64,000 bases of DNA from DATLLN01 sp963797175 (lineage in GTDB: Bacteria > Actinomycetota > Thermoleophilia > Gaiellales > JAICJC01): NCBI GenBank assembly GCA_963797175.1, contig CAWCOL010000009.1, forward strand, positions 1,593,676 through 1,657,675, given 5' to 3'. This document shows, piece by piece, positions 33,242-44,331 of the stretch (position 1 is its first letter; each line of letters opens with the position of its first letter). A program made the position numbers and the translations under genes. The notes under the pieces are model-generated. The model was not told the DNA's origin. It searched no databases and saw nothing but the letters and a program-made list of their open reading frames with translations.

Positions 33242-34312
33242 GTGGAGCTCGACCGACCAGACTGGGAGTGGGGCAGGCAGCCGGAGCCACCGAAGCCGCC
33301 GCGCCGCTTCCCGACCCGCACCCTCCTGGTGGTGCTCACCGCCTTCGTCGTCGCGGTGGCCGCCGTCGGCCTCGCGCTGACGCGGACGCACTCGGCGCCG
33401 CGCGTCGGCACCGGTGCCGTCATCATCGAAACGAACCTCGCGTACCAGGGCGCACAGGCAGCCGGCACCGGCATGGTGCTGACGTCGTCGGGCGAGGTGC
33501 TGACCAACAACCACGTCATCCGCGGCGCGACGGAGATCAAGCTCCGGGTGCCGGGCACGGGCCAGACCTACTCGGCCGAGGTCGTCGGCTATGACGTGTC
33601 CGATGACGTCGCCGTGCTCCAGGCGAGCGGCGCCTCGAACCTGCAGACCGCGTCCCTGGGCGACTCGGACAGTGTCGGCTCCGGCCAGTCCGTGCGCGCG
33701 CTCGGAAACGCCGGCGGCACGGGCAGGCTGACGCCGGCCTCCGGCACCGTGACCGGTGTCGGTCGCTCGATCACCGTGAGCGACGACCAGGGCGGCAGCG
33801 AGAACCTGAGCGGGCTGATCGAGACCAACGCGCCGATCCGGCCGGGCGACTCGGGCGGGCCGCTCTACAACTCGTCCGGCGAGGTGATCGGCATGGATAC
33901 CGCCGCCTCCGTCTCGAACAACGTCGATTACACGACTGGCGCCAGCCAGGGGTATGCGATCCCGATCAACAAGGCGGTGTCGATTGCCCAGCAGATCGAG
34001 AGCGGCAACGGGTCGGACACGATCCACATCGGCGGCACCGCGTTCCTCGGAGTCGAGGCCACCGCGGATCAGTACAACAGCTCCGGCGCGGTCATCTCGT
34101 CGGTCGTCCCGGGGAGCGCGGCTGATGCTGCGGGCCTGAGCGCGGGCGACCTGATCGTCGCGGTCGGCGGTCAGACGATCTCGTCCCCGGATGACCTCGG
34201 CGCGATCGTCTCGACCCAGAAGCCGGGCGATTCGATCGACGCGACCTACGTCGACCAGTACGGCTCGACCCAGACCGCGAGCGTCACGCTCGCAAGCGGG
34301 CCGCCGCGCTAG
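33242..34312 (+). CDS. Membrane-anchored HtrA-like serine protease with PDZ domain
   Basis: 356 residues from GTG 33242 with GAGGAG upstream. A short proline-rich cytoplasmic tail, one transmembrane helix (about 27-47), then a trypsin-like domain: His in LTNNHVIRGA, Asp in YDVSDDVAVLQ, Ser in RPGDSGGPLYN. A C-terminal PDZ domain (AFLGVEATADQ ... SADAAGLSAGDLIVAVGG) completes the HtrA/DegP layout. It acts outside the membrane on misfolded or regulatory proteins. A strong terminator follows. Confidence 0.93.
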   Translation: MELDRPDWEWGRQPEPPKPPRRFPTRTLLVVLTAFVVAVAAVGLALTRTHSAPRVGTGAVIIETNLAYQGAQAAGTGMVLTSSGEVLTNNHVIRGATEIKLRVPGTGQTYSAEVVGYDVSDDVAVLQASGASNLQTASLGDSDSVGSGQSVRALGNAGGTGRLTPASGTVTGVGRSITVSDDQGGSENLSGLIETNAPIRPGDSGGPLYNSSGEVIGMDTAASVSNNVDYTTGASQGYAIPINKAVSIAQQIESGNGSDTIHIGGTAFLGVEATADQYNSSGAVISSVVPGSAADAAGLSAGDLIVAVGGQTISSPDDLGAIVSTQKPGDSIDATYVDQYGSTQTASVTLASGPPR

Positions 34313-34320
34313 GACGCGGT

Positions 34321-34356
34321 CCGGGCCGGCCGCGCTGCGAAGCACGGCCGGCCCGG
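34321..34356. terminator. Bidirectional terminator between protease and nrdJ
   Basis: CCGGGCCGGCC (34321-34331) and GGCCGGCCCGG (34346-34356) form an 11-bp perfect stem with a 14-nt loop, 8 nt from each converging stop codon. Confidence 0.8.
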
Positions 34357-34364
34357 AGCGTCAA

Positions 34365-37085
<2,721 letters not shown>

Positions 37086-37125
37086 GCCGCTCTCCTCCTC
37101 CGTCATTCCCTCAGTGAAGTGTAGC

Positions 37126-37596
37126 TCAACTGCGAACAGGTGTTCGCCCTGCGGACTCCAGCAGGGCCAGCTCCCGCTCGAACTCCTCGACGTCCTGGAA
37201 GTCCCGGTAGATCGAGGCGAACCGGACGTAGGCGACACGGTCGAGCTCGTGCAGCACGACCAGCGCCTCGTCCCCGATCGCCTGCGTCGGGACCTCCTCC
37301 CGCACCCCGTTGCGGAGCCCGTACTCGATGGCCGCGGCCGCTCGCTCGAGCTCCGCGGCGGACACCGGCCGCTTGGTGCAGGCGCGCACCAGCCCGGCCA
37401 TCAGCTTCGCCCGGTCGAACGGCTGCCGGGAACCGTCCTTCTTGATCACGAACAGCGGCGTCTCCTCGATCCGCTCGAAGGTCGTGAAGCGCTGCGCGCA
37501 GAGCAGGCACTCCCGCCGGCGGCGGACGGCGCCCTTGCCGGCGACCCGTGAGTCGACGACCTTGGTCTCGCCGTGTTCGCAGAAGGGACAGTTCAT
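37126..37596 (-). CDS. nrdR: Transcriptional repressor NrdR
   Basis: 156 residues. Zinc ribbon MNCPFCEHGETKVVDSR...RRRRECLLCAQRF with four Cys, then an ATP-cone domain (VIKKDGSRQPFDRAKLMAGL). It senses dATP/ATP and represses ribonucleotide reductase genes. ATG 37596 is the conserved family start; the extra 15 residues of the longer frame are not. Two 16-bp NrdR boxes lie 9 and 42 nt upstream, so it is autoregulated, with nrdJ downstream in the same transcript. Its last codons contain a perfect LexA-type palindrome. Confidence 0.95.
   Translation of the reverse strand: MNCPFCEHGETKVVDSRVAGKGAVRRRRECLLCAQRFTTFERIEETPLFVIKKDGSRQPFDRAKLMAGLVRACTKRPVSAAELERAAAAIEYGLRNGVREEVPTQAIGDEALVVLHELDRVAYVRFASIYRDFQDVEEFERELALLESAGRTPVRS
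37132..37147. promoter_or_regulatory. LexA (SOS) box inside the end of nrdR, upstream of nrdJ
   Basis: GCGAACA-GG-TGTTCGC on the plus strand: a perfect palindrome matching the actinobacterial/Bacillus SOS consensus CGAAC-N4-GTTCG. It encodes the last residues of NrdR (RTPVR) and lies about 47 nt before the nrdJ ATG, overlapping the expected -35 region of its promoter. Confidence 0.7.
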
Positions 37597-37604
37597 CGGG
37601 GGAT

Positions 37605-37620
37605 GCCCAAGATGTGGTGC
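37605..37620. promoter_or_regulatory. NrdR box 2
   Basis: GCACCACATCTTGGGC on the minus strand fits the NrdR-box pattern ACACWATATMTWGTGT at the core positions. It is centred 33 bp (about three helical turns) from box 1 and ends 9 nt before nrdR. Confidence 0.6.
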
Positions 37621-37637
37621 CTCGGTCGGATGTGGAG

Positions 37638-37653
37638 CCACCAGATCTAGTGG
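37638..37653. promoter_or_regulatory. NrdR box 1
   Basis: CCACTAGATCTGGTGG on the minus strand, near-palindromic, a strong NrdR-box match. It overlaps the stop codon of the upstream polysaccharide deacetylase gene (TAG at 37649-37647). Confidence 0.65.
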
Positions 37654-38318
37654 GGAGAGGCAGTATGGCCAGGGGGTCGGACGGACTCGCCGCGCCCCCA
37701 GATCAAGCCGAAATCAGCTCCGAGATGGTCACCGCGCGAAGGCCGCGGCGCGGCCAGTTCGGGGAGCACGATGCGCAGCGCGTCCACGGTCGGCGTGCGG
37801 TCGGCTGGCGTCGACGTGACGCGCGGCCAGCCGTCGTGCAGGTCGACGATCGCGCCCGGCCTCGCCTCGGCCAGGATCACCCGGGCGATCTCCGCCGAGG
37901 AGCGCTCCAGCCAGTCGGAGGGGTCGATCGACCACAGCGCCGTGTCCGGGATGCCGCGCTCCCGCGCGACCCGCTCGCAGCGGACGGGATCCTCGCCGTA
38001 GGGCGGGCGGAACAGCCGCGGCCGGTCGCCCAGCAGCCGCTGGCAGCGGACGATCTCGTGCGCCAGCTCGGCGTCCTCCAGCTCCATCGCGTGGGGGTGG
38101 CCGTAGGTGTGGTTGCCGATCTCGTGGCCCTCGGCAATCGTCCGCGCCAGGATCTCCTCGCGGCCCTCGACGGACTCGCCCAGGACGAAGAACGTGCCGT
38201 GCGCGCCGTGCTCGGCGAACAGGTCGAGGATGTCCGGCGTCTGCGGTGACGGGCCGTCGTCGAAGGAGAGCGCGATCAGCGGCTCCGTCAGGTCGTCGCG
38301 GCCGCGGACGAGGCTCAC
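37647..38318 (-). CDS. Polysaccharide deacetylase (NodB domain)
   Basis: 223 residues from GTG 38318, overlapping the epimerase stop (GTGA). NodB motifs in order: ALSFDDGPSP (motif 1, catalytic Asp and metal Asp), GHEIGNHTYGH (motif 2, metal His pair), FRPPYGED (motif 3), and IVDLHDG (motif 5 His). No signal peptide is apparent, unlike many cell-wall deacetylases, so it may act on a cytoplasmic sugar precursor or be exported otherwise. It removes N-acetyl groups from GlcNAc-type residues. Confidence 0.9.
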   Translation of the reverse strand: MSLVRGRDDLTEPLIALSFDDGPSPQTPDILDLFAEHGAHGTFFVLGESVEGREEILARTIAEGHEIGNHTYGHPHAMELEDAELAHEIVRCQRLLGDRPRLFRPPYGEDPVRCERVARERGIPDTALWSIDPSDWLERSSAEIARVILAEARPGAIVDLHDGWPRVTSTPADRTPTVDALRIVLPELAAPRPSRGDHLGADFGLIWGRGESVRPPGHTASPH

Positions 38319-39232
38319 GGGTGCAGCGAGGCGAGCGTGGCGCGCAGCCCGTCGTCGAGGCTCGTGGCCGGCGACCAGCCCAGCTCGGTGCGGGCCCGCG
38401 AGCAGTCCAGGCAGCTGCGGTCGAGCTCGCCCAGCCGCGCCGGTTTGTGCTCGGCGGCGCTCTCGGTGCCGGCCGCCCGCTGGCATGCCGCCAGCAGGTC
38501 GACGACGTTCGTCTCCTGCTCGGTGCCGACGTTGAATGCGGTGTGCTGGCCCTCGTAGGCGAGCGCGCGCAGGTTGGCGGCGACGACGTCGCCGACGTAG
38601 ACGTAGTCGCGCGTCTGGAGGCCGTCGCCGAACACCAGCGGCGTCGCGCCCGAGGTCAGCTTGCCGAAGAAGATCGCGACCACGCCGGCCTCGCCGTGCG
38701 GATCCTGCCGGGGCCCGTAGACGTTGCCGTAGCGGAGCGTGACGTGACGCGTGCCGTAGAGCCGGTTTGAGAGCTCCAGGTACTGCTCCGCGCAGAACTT
38801 CGAGGTGCCGTAGGGCGACATCGGCGCGACCGTCGTCGACTCGGGCGAGGGGATCGTCTCAGCCTCGCCGTAGAGGGCGCCGCCGGTGGACGAGAACACG
38901 ACCCGGGCGCCCGAGATGCGGGCGGCGTTCAGCACCTCCACCGAGCCGCGGACGTTGACGTCGGCGTCGAGGCCGGGGTCGTCCACCGAGACACGGACGT
39001 CGGCCTGTGCGGCCAGGTGGAAGATCGCCGCCGGCTGCACCCGCTCGACCAGCGCGCGCAGCGCCTCGCCGTCGCGAATGTCCAGCTGGGCGAACTCGGC
39101 CCCGTCCGCCACCCGCTCGCGCTTGCCGTTGGCCAGCGAGTCCACCACGCAGACCTCGTCGCCGCGCGCCAGCAGGGCGTCCGCGACGTGCGAGCCGATG
39201 AATCCGGCGCCTCCCGTGACCATTGCGTGCAT
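38315..39232 (-). CDS. UDP-glucose 4-epimerase-like NAD-dependent epimerase
   Basis: 305 residues from ATG 39232. Extended SDR: MVTGGAGFIGSHVADALLARG, FHLAAQADVRVSVDDP, the catalytic FSSTGGALYGEAE and PYGTSKFCAEQYL (YxxxK), RYGNVYGPRQDPHGEAGVV and the RDYVYVGDV block. This is the GalE/WbpP-like group acting on UDP-hexoses or UDP-HexNAc. Coupled to a deacetylase, so the pair likely tailors an amino-sugar for surface glycan. Confidence 0.88.
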   Translation of the reverse strand: MHAMVTGGAGFIGSHVADALLARGDEVCVVDSLANGKRERVADGAEFAQLDIRDGEALRALVERVQPAAIFHLAAQADVRVSVDDPGLDADVNVRGSVEVLNAARISGARVVFSSTGGALYGEAETIPSPESTTVAPMSPYGTSKFCAEQYLELSNRLYGTRHVTLRYGNVYGPRQDPHGEAGVVAIFFGKLTSGATPLVFGDGLQTRDYVYVGDVVAANLRALAYEGQHTAFNVGTEQETNVVDLLAACQRAAGTESAAEHKPARLGELDRSCLDCSRARTELGWSPATSLDDGLRATLASLHP

Positions 39233-39256
39233 GGCGCGAGAGGCTAGCATCGGAGC

Positions 39257-39976
39257 ATGCACGTTCGTCGACCGCTGATGATCGCGGCCCTGGGATTCCT
39301 GCTGGCCGGCTCCGCGTGCGGCAGCACGGCCGCGAGCGGCGGCCAGGACTTCTCCTACCCGACGGGGCCGGAGGTCGTGACCGTGCCGCAGTCGTTCCGC
39401 GCGCCGATCACGCACACGCTCGACTCGTTCGTGGTCGCCGCCGTCGAGCGCCACGACCTGGCGCGCGCCTACAACCTGGTCACGCCCACGCTGCGCGGCG
39501 GGATGAGCCGCAGGGCGTGGATGACCGGCGAGATCCCGGTGCAGCCGTACCCGGGACGCGAGACGCACATCGGCGAGACGGGCTGGACGCCGATCTACGT
39601 CCAGGGCGACTCGGTCGGCCTGCACCTGATCCTGCATCCGCGCAAGAACGCGAAGGTGGGGCCGGCGGCGTTCACCGTGGTCGTGCGGCACACCGGGCAG
39701 GGCTGGCGGGTGGACGACTTCTACCTGGAGGCCGGGTACGCCGACTCGACCTCGGCGGACACGATCGTGGCGACGCCCGACTTCGGCCCGCACCAGCAGG
39801 GCGTGACGTTGCGCAAGCCGGCCTCCACGGGCGTCGCGCTGATCCCGATCTTCGTGCTGGGCCTGCCGGTGCTGCTGGTGGTCGGCGCGCTGACGGTGAT
39901 CGGCGTGCGCGGCTACCGCGGCCGGCGGCCACTCGGCCCGGACGACCGCGGCTCCACGTCCTGGCGCCGCGACTAG
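39257..39976 (+). CDS. Secreted/lipid-anchored hypothetical protein with C-terminal helix
   Basis: 239 residues. The N-terminal signal MHVRRPLMIAALGFLLAGSAC has a cysteine at 21 (here split: LLAGSAC is a loose lipobox). A domain of about 150 residues with FVVAAVERHDLARAYNLVTP and WRVDDFYLEAGY, resembling SnoaL/NTF2-like folds of unknown role, follows. A second hydrophobic helix (VALIPIFVLGLPVLLVVGAL) and a basic tail end the protein, so it may have both ends at the membrane. A leaderless -10 TAGCAT lies 6 nt before ATG. Confidence 0.6.
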   Translation: MHVRRPLMIAALGFLLAGSACGSTAASGGQDFSYPTGPEVVTVPQSFRAPITHTLDSFVVAAVERHDLARAYNLVTPTLRGGMSRRAWMTGEIPVQPYPGRETHIGETGWTPIYVQGDSVGLHLILHPRKNAKVGPAAFTVVVRHTGQGWRVDDFYLEAGYADSTSADTIVATPDFGPHQQGVTLRKPASTGVALIPIFVLGLPVLLVVGALTVIGVRGYRGRRPLGPDDRGSTSWRRD

Positions 39977-40903
39977 ATCGAAGCGAGCACGAGGCGGTCG
40001 AGTCCGATGCCGCTGGTGAACGTGCGCTGGCGGCGGTCGGCCAGGAGCCGCGCGCTCCAGTCCGTCGAGCCGCCGTCGCCGACCTCGATCGACTGCCCGT
40101 CGGGGCCCTCGGCGGCGATCTCGAGCATCGGGCCGTCGTAGTAGCCGGCGGCGCGGGTGCGGTCGGGGTCGAGGACGAGCCGCGCCTGCGGGAAGGCCGC
40201 GGCCAGCGGCGGGAAGACGTCCTCCGCAATGCGGTCGAGCAGCGGCCCGCGGCGGCGGGCGTCCGCGACGCGCACGTCGCAGGCCTCGAAGCCGAGCCGC
40301 CCAAGCAGGCCGAGCAGGACGGTCAGGTGCCCCGCCAGCGCGGTCAGTTCGAATCCGTGCCCCGGCTCCGAGCGGCCGGCGGTGACCAGGGCGAACAGCC
40401 GGAAGTGCTGCCACGCGTCGGGCGCGTCGAAGCGCTGGAGGCGGAGCACGCGGTGGCACGCGCAGAGGCGCATCGGGGGATCGTCGCCGCGCCGGCGGAG
40501 TGCCGCCTCGAGCGTCAGCGCGGTGGTCGGGTCGGCCTGCACCTCGCTGCCGCGGACGGTGGCGAGGACGTTGTTCTGGTCGATCTCGCCGAGCACGCCG
40601 TTCAGCGCCAGCGGGGCGACCGGGGAGAGCTCGACCGGCTCGAACCCCTCCGCCGCGTCGAAGCGCCGCCAGCGTCGCTGCGGCCATCGCCCGGGCGTCG
40701 AGCGGCGCGGCGGCCAGGGTCGGATCGCGGCGACGGTCGGCGAGCAGGTCGGCCGGCCGCCTGGCGGCGGAGCGGCGGCGGGCGACGTGGAGCAGCAGCG
40801 AGCGCAGGTCGGCCGGGGGCAGCCGCTCGCCGAGCAGATCGTCCAGGCCGGGGACGCCCGCCTCGCGGACGATGCGGCGGGTGATCGGGTCGTCGGCTGC
40901 CAC
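39973..40903 (-). CDS. Class II aminoacyl-tRNA synthetase-like (HisZ/HisRS-like) protein (one frameshift)
   Basis: 309 residues after removing one base near 40663, joining TLAALR-side ATLAA to FDAAEGFEPVELSPVAPL. Visible blocks: QNNVLATVRGSEVQADPT, RLCACHRVLRLQRFDAPD, LGFEACDVRVADARRRGPLL, RAAGYYDGPMLEIAA and the motif-3-like TSGIGLDRLVLAS at the end. The order (substrate loop, YYDGP-like segment, GxGxxR motif) resembles HisZ/HisRS catalytic cores, but no tRNA-binding domain is present. A role as ATP phosphoribosyltransferase regulator is possible, yet no his genes are nearby. GTG 40903 has TATCGT 6 nt upstream. Its 3' end overlaps the lipoprotein gene by 4 bp. Confidence 0.5.
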
Positions 40904-40936
40904 CGGCCGACGATACCGCCAGGATCGAACCGGTGT

Positions 40937-41032
40937 CCGGCACCGAACCGGGCACCGACTACGGCACGGACTCCGGCACCAAACCGGGCACCCACTCCGG
41001 CTCGGTGCCAGAGGTGGTGCCAGAGTCGGTGC
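40937..41032. repeat. Eight-unit array of the 12-bp repeat
   Basis: Units every 12 bases from 40937 (CCGGCACCGAAC, CGGGCACCGACT, ACGGCACGGACT, CCGGCACCAAAC and so on), the later ones degenerating to the opposite-strand form (CAGAGTCGGTGC). It lies in the 355-bp gene-free stretch between the HisZ-like gene and topB. Confidence 0.75.
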
Positions 41033-41258
41033 CGGAGGACTTCCAATACGTGGTAAGGACGCGCGGGTGCCGTGACCGGTCGGCACGGAGTTGACACAGA
41101 GGGCCGCCTGGTTGGGCCGATCGGCGCTTTGTACCGGCCGCCGTGACACCTGGCACGAATGTCACGGAAGGTGCCGGGCACGGTGCCGGAGTCCGTGCCG
41201 GACTCCGTACCGGAGTTCACACCCGCCCGGCGTCGGCCGGCGCGGGCGGCGGCGCCTT
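41033..41258. other. Spacer and inverted 12-bp array before the topB stop
   Basis: 41033-41169 is unique sequence in which I see no gene. 41170-41217 holds four 12-bp units (GGTGCCGGGCAC, GGTGCCGGAGTC, CGTGCCGGACTC, CGTACCGGAGTT) in the opposite orientation to the 40937 array. A transcript of the region could fold the two arrays onto each other. Confidence 0.6.
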
Positions 41259-44240
41259 CTAGGCCGCGGCCTCCGCCTTGCCGTCGTCGATCCGCTCGAT
41301 CTCGACCAGCTTCTCGTCGTTCAGCACCAGGCGGCCGGTGAAGTTGCCGGCGCGGTCGCGGAACGCGATCGGCCCGGTGCGGCCCTGCTGGATCACCTCG
41401 CGCGCCTCGTCGGGCGTGATCTCGTGGCCCTTCGTGGACTTCCAGATGACGAAGCCGCAGCCCGGGTTCTTCTTGCTCTTCCACGACGAGCAGCCGTACG
41501 CGCGGCTGTTCTCGCGGATGTCGCCGCCGCACTTGGGGCAGGTCGCGATCGGCTCGCGAACCGTCCGCGCCGCCTTCACCAGGGGCGCGCCGTCCTCGCC
41601 CACGATCTGCGGCTGCTTGTCGTCGCCCAGCACCAGCTTGGCCGGCTGCGCCGCCCCTTCGAGCGTCGCCTCGCCGTTCTCGAGCAGCGATCGGACGTTC
41701 TCCGCCGTGACGGTGAAGCCGCGCTGGCTCTTCCAGATCGTGAAGCCGCAGCCCGGCTCGCTCTTGCTCTTCCACGACGAGCAGCCGAAGCCGCGCCGGT
41801 TCTCCTTGATCTCGCCGTCGCCGTTGGGGCACGGGCCGAGCGCGCCCTGCAGCGCCCGCCCCTCCTCGTCCACGATCTGCGGGACGTTGCCCTCGGCCAG
41901 CACCAGCCGTGCGGGCACCGGGCCCTCCAGCACCGCCTCGCCGTGCTCGAGCAGCGCGTGGACGTCGGCGGCCGTGACGGTGAAGCCGTTCTGGCTCTTC
42001 CAGACGGTGAACCCGCAGCCGGGGTCCTTCTTGCTCTTGTAGGAGCTGCAGCCGAACGCGGCGCGGTTCTCCTTGATCTCGCCGTCGCCGTTGGGGCACG
42101 CGCCCAGCACCTGATGGCCGATCGCCGTGCCGTCGGCGGCGACGATCTGCGGCTGGTTGCCCTCGGCGAGCACGAGCTTCGCGCCCTCGACCGGCCCGGC
42201 CAGCGGCGCCTCGCCGTCGGCGAGCAGCGCGCGCACGTCGTCGCGGCCGACCGTGAAGCCGCTCTGGCTCTTCCAGATCGTGAACCCACAGCCGGGGTCG
42301 CTCTTGCTCTTGTAGGAGCTGCAGCCGAACGCGGCGCGGTTCTCGCGCACCTCGCCGTCGCCGTTGGGGCAGGCGCCCAGCGACTCGGTGCGGACATCGC
42401 GGAAGTGGTCGACGAGGCCCGACGCGAACTCGGCAATGTCGCCCATGAAGGCACCGCGCTGCGACTGGCCGTGCTCGATCTCGGACAGGCGCTTCTCCCA
42501 GCGGCCGGTCAGCTCGGCCGACGTCAGCGGGTGCTCGCCCAGCAGCTCGATCGTCTCCCGGCCCTTGGTGGTCGAGATCAGGGCCTTGCCGTCGCGGTCG
42601 ATGTAGCCGACGTTGAGCAGCCGCTCGATCGTGTCGGCCCGGGTCGCGGGCGTGCCCAGCCCCGACTCCTTCATCGCCTCGCGCAGCTCCTCGTCGTCGA
42701 TCGAGCGCCCGGCCGTCTCCATCGCACCCAGCAGCGACGCCTCGCTGAACCGCCCCGGCGGCTTCGTCTGCTTCTCCAGCACGTCGGCCTCGGCGCAGCG
42801 GCCCTGCTCGCCCTCGTCGATCTTCGGCAGCGCCTGCTCGGCGGACTCGTCGTCCTCCCGCTTCTCGCCGTTCTCGGCGGGCGGCGCCGCGGCCGACTCG
42901 CCGAAGGCGGGGGCGCGCCAGCCGGCCTCGACCAGCCGCCGGCCCTTGGTGCGGAAGCTCTGGCCGCCGGCCTCGGTGACGACCTCGGTGTCCTCGAACC
43001 GCGCGTCCGGGTGGAAGACCGACAGGAACCGGCGGCAGACCAGGTCGAACACGCGGCGGTCGTCGGACGAGAGCTCGCCGCGCGGCAGCTCGCCGGTGGG
43101 GATGATCGCGTGGTGGTCGTCGACCTTGCCGTCGTTGACGACGCGCGCCAGCGGCAGCACGTCCAGCCCGGCGACGTACTCGGCGTGCGGCCGGTACGCA
43201 TCGATGCCGGCCAGCCGGCCGGCGATCCGCTTCAGCGTGGGGATCTGGTCGGACGGGAGGAACTGGCTGCGCGTCCGCGGATAGGTGATGACGGCGCCGT
43301 TGCTCGAGCCCTCGTAGAGCCGCTGTGCCGCGGCCAGCGTGCGCGCCGCGGACAGGCCGAACCGGCGGTTCGCCTCCCGCTGCAGCGACGTCAGGTCGTA
43401 GAGGAGCGGCGAGCGCTCCTTGCGCTCCTTGCGCTTGACCGACCGCACCAGGGCGTCGGCATGGCGGGCCGCGCTCGCGACCTCCTCGGCGCGCTGGCGC
43501 TCCGCCGTGCGGTCCTCCTTGCCCTCGAACCAGCGGCCGGTGTAGGCGCGGTCCCCGGCCAGCTCGAAGCGGGCGTCCACCTGGAAGTACGTCTCCGGGA
43601 CGAAGGCGTCGATCTCGAGGTCGCGGCGCACGATCAGCGCCAGCGTCGGTGTCTGCACGCGGCCCAGCGAGACGACGCCCTCCAGGCGGCCGACCTTGGT
43701 CGCCGCCCGGGTGCCGTTCATCCCCACCAGCCAGTCGGCCTCGCCGCGCGACCGGGCCGCGGCCGCGAGGTTCGCCATCTCGGCGCCGTCGCGCAGGTGC
43801 TCGAACCCCTCGCGGATCGCGCCCGTCGTCATCGACGACACCCACAGCCGGCGCACCGGCTTGTCGCTGGCCAGCAGGTCATAGATGTAGGAGAAGATCA
43901 GCTCGCCCTCGCGGCCGGCGTCGCAGCCGTTGACGATGTCGTCCACGTCCTTGCGGCGCATCAGCTTGGCCAGCGTGTCCAGCTGCTTGCGGCTGCGGCC
44001 CTCGATCGGCTGGAGCTTGAAGTGCTCCGGCAGGATCGGCAGCCGGTTCAGCGACCAGAGCTTGTACTTGCTGTCGTACTCCTCCGGCTCGGCCAGCTCG
44101 ACCAGGTGCCCGACCGCCCAGGAGATGACGTAGTCGTCCGACTCCAGGTAGTCCTTGTGGTCGGTGAACCTGCCGGGCAGGGCCTTTGCGTAGTCGCGGC
44201 CCACCGACGGCTTCTCTGCGATGACGAGGGTCTTTCCCAT
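41259..44240 (-). CDS. topB: DNA topoisomerase III (type IA) with four C-terminal Toprim_Crpt repeats
   Basis: 993 residues. It relaxes or decatenates DNA through single-strand passage. TOPRIM start TLVIAEKPSVGRDYAKAL and GCDAGREGELIF, WVSSMTTGAIREGF, SLGRVQTPTLAL, and the catalytic tyrosine in AVITYPRTRSQFLP; SGLGTPATRADTIERL follows. The TopB-type N-terminus matches Bacillus TopB more than TopA. From about residue 620 there are four repeats (near 622, 714, 801 and 899), each with CPNGDGE-like or CPKCGG start, a GCSSYKSK or GCSSWKSK core and DPGCGFTIWK-like end. These are cysteine ribbons thought to bind single-stranded DNA. Four copies is unusually many. Confidence 0.92.
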   Translation of the reverse strand: MGKTLVIAEKPSVGRDYAKALPGRFTDHKDYLESDDYVISWAVGHLVELAEPEEYDSKYKLWSLNRLPILPEHFKLQPIEGRSRKQLDTLAKLMRRKDVDDIVNGCDAGREGELIFSYIYDLLASDKPVRRLWVSSMTTGAIREGFEHLRDGAEMANLAAAARSRGEADWLVGMNGTRAATKVGRLEGVVSLGRVQTPTLALIVRRDLEIDAFVPETYFQVDARFELAGDRAYTGRWFEGKEDRTAERQRAEEVASAARHADALVRSVKRKERKERSPLLYDLTSLQREANRRFGLSAARTLAAAQRLYEGSSNGAVITYPRTRSQFLPSDQIPTLKRIAGRLAGIDAYRPHAEYVAGLDVLPLARVVNDGKVDDHHAIIPTGELPRGELSSDDRRVFDLVCRRFLSVFHPDARFEDTEVVTEAGGQSFRTKGRRLVEAGWRAPAFGESAAAPPAENGEKREDDESAEQALPKIDEGEQGRCAEADVLEKQTKPPGRFSEASLLGAMETAGRSIDDEELREAMKESGLGTPATRADTIERLLNVGYIDRDGKALISTTKGRETIELLGEHPLTSAELTGRWEKRLSEIEHGQSQRGAFMGDIAEFASGLVDHFRDVRTESLGACPNGDGEVRENRAAFGCSSYKSKSDPGCGFTIWKSQSGFTVGRDDVRALLADGEAPLAGPVEGAKLVLAEGNQPQIVAADGTAIGHQVLGACPNGDGEIKENRAAFGCSSYKSKKDPGCGFTVWKSQNGFTVTAADVHALLEHGEAVLEGPVPARLVLAEGNVPQIVDEEGRALQGALGPCPNGDGEIKENRRGFGCSSWKSKSEPGCGFTIWKSQRGFTVTAENVRSLLENGEATLEGAAQPAKLVLGDDKQPQIVGEDGAPLVKAARTVREPIATCPKCGGDIRENSRAYGCSSWKSKKNPGCGFVIWKSTKGHEITPDEAREVIQQGRTGPIAFRDRAGNFTGRLVLNDEKLVEIERIDDGKAEAAA

Positions 44241-44331
44241 AGCGGCCGAGAGGGTAGCACTCCCGTGATGGGGCCTTTTCGGCGCGACGGTGCCGATTCT
44301 GTAGCGCTGATTGCGACGGTAGCATCAGGTC

